DNA of 33,035 nt from Micavibrio sp. GTDB taxonomy: Bacteria > Pseudomonadota > Alphaproteobacteria > Micavibrionales > Micavibrionaceae. How positions within the stretch are numbered: position 1 is the first letter of the stretch; each line of letters begins with the position of its first letter. The stretch lies in the NCBI GenBank assembly GCA_002687495.1, contig NZAJ01000017.1, forward strand, positions 1 to 33,035, written 5' to 3'. Positions 32,493 to 33,035 of this stretch are shown here, one piece after another. The notes beneath the pieces are model-generated. The model was not told where the DNA came from and searched no databases. It saw only the letters and a list, made by a program, of their open reading frames with translations. A program made the position numbers and the translations under genes.

Positions 32493-33035
32493 CTATGCCA
32501 GCTCCAAAAACTCAATCTGCCAGCGCAACTCTTCCTCAGTTAAAGGATAATCAGTTCCGCCACGCGGATAAAGCAGCTCTTTTGGTGGCACGTAACCCAT
32601 CTCCTTTTGAAGCTGCAACGCCATGCGCATAGAAAGCCCTGCCCTATAGCTCAAAGCCACAATCGGCTTAGCCGCTTTCATCTCGAATATGGACTCAACC
32701 TTCTCTAAAGAACTACTCGTTAGCTGCGCCAAGGCTAGAGACACGAACTCTTTATCACGCATCGCCAAAGCATCTGACACAGCCTCCTCCGTTAAAGCAC
32801 CATCCTTTACTAAGCGCTCTAGCTTTTTCATGGCTGGCTCAGCCTCCAGCTCATCGGCAAAATCAACGCGCCTGCGGAAAATAGAAGCAATCTCTTCTGT
32901 CATCACCTCATCAAAATCACCGCGTTTAACCAGCAAATCTCGTACAGAGGCATCAACAAATTCTGCCATTTCACGCGCCACAGAAAGCGGCAAAGATTTT
33001 CGCACAGCCATCGGCTTATGCCATTCAGGCATGCT
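32493..33035 (-). CDS. DUF2336 domain protein, partial (5' end beyond right edge)
   Basis: The frame is open through the right edge, so the N-terminal part is missing; about 180 C-terminal residues are seen. The text LPLSVAREMAEFVDASVRDLLV, followed by SLALAQLTSSSLEKVESIF and IVALSYRAGLSMRMALQLQ, matches the helical repeat pattern of DUF2336 proteins, which are common in alphaproteobacteria and usually about 350 residues or more. No known catalytic motif; no membrane segment in the visible part. A GCATAG-gct-CTATGC palindrome covers the stop region but lacks a U-tract. It is 109 bases upstream of mdh on the same strand. Confidence 0.8.
   Translation of the reverse strand, partial: SMPEWHKPMAVRKSLPLSVAREMAEFVDASVRDLLVKRGDFDEVMTEEIASIFRRRVDFADELEAEPAMKKLERLVKDGALTEEAVSDALAMRDKEFVSLALAQLTSSSLEKVESIFEMKAAKPIVALSYRAGLSMRMALQLQKEMGYVPPKELLYPRGGTDYPLTEEELRWQIEFLELA

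Overview
The window reads as the chromosome of an alphaproteobacterium of moderately AT-rich composition. The evidence is the gene set and its order: priA, a TalC-type transaldolase, the DUF484-xerC pair, a DUF2336 protein, and an mdh/sucC/sucD/sucA/sucB/lpdA series on one strand. From family knowledge, that succession is typical of Alphaproteobacteria. I cannot name the genus. I see no rRNA, tRNA, CRISPR array, transposase or integrated prophage.

Layout. Positions 1-1408 hold two tandem membrane proteins of the TraX family; the left one is cut by the window edge. Positions 1536-3106 hold two unrecognised genes. Positions 3263-10973 form a housekeeping block: priA, a DUF2147 periplasmic protein, transaldolase, DUF484 and xerC, a patatin-like phospholipase, and three small unknown genes. 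From 11140 to 32383 the minus strand carries the TCA-cycle series. Read in the direction of transcription it runs mdh, sucC, sucD, two acidic paralogues, sucA, thiE-thiD, thiL, sucB, lpdA. A DUF2336 gene enters from the right edge.

The most notable feature is how broken up the TCA series is. Gene order and strand are preserved, but almost every junction holds other genes. Thiamine genes lie between sucA and sucB, which makes some sense because SucA uses thiamine diphosphate. A deaminase and an unknown 379-residue protein lie between sucB and lpdA. A lysozyme-like protein lies between sucC and sucD. A three-gene module (coiled-coil protein, unknown acidic protein, muramidase-like protein) lies between mdh and sucC. 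Most of the inserted genes are on the opposite strand, and minus-strand hairpins with U-tracts end sucC, sucD, mdh and sucB, so each enzyme gene now seems to be its own unit or a short operon. The two lysozyme-like proteins and their companions are the best candidates here for an undescribed system, but no function can be assigned from sequence alone.

A second layer of structure is in the gaps. Several intergenic spaces hold long imperfect palindromes that share a short core (GTCGCTTNCG or the related GACGAGNAA), possibly copies of a genome-wide repeat. No gap exceeds 300 bases; the largest lie at about 17322-17617, 2103-2371 and 26939-27203.
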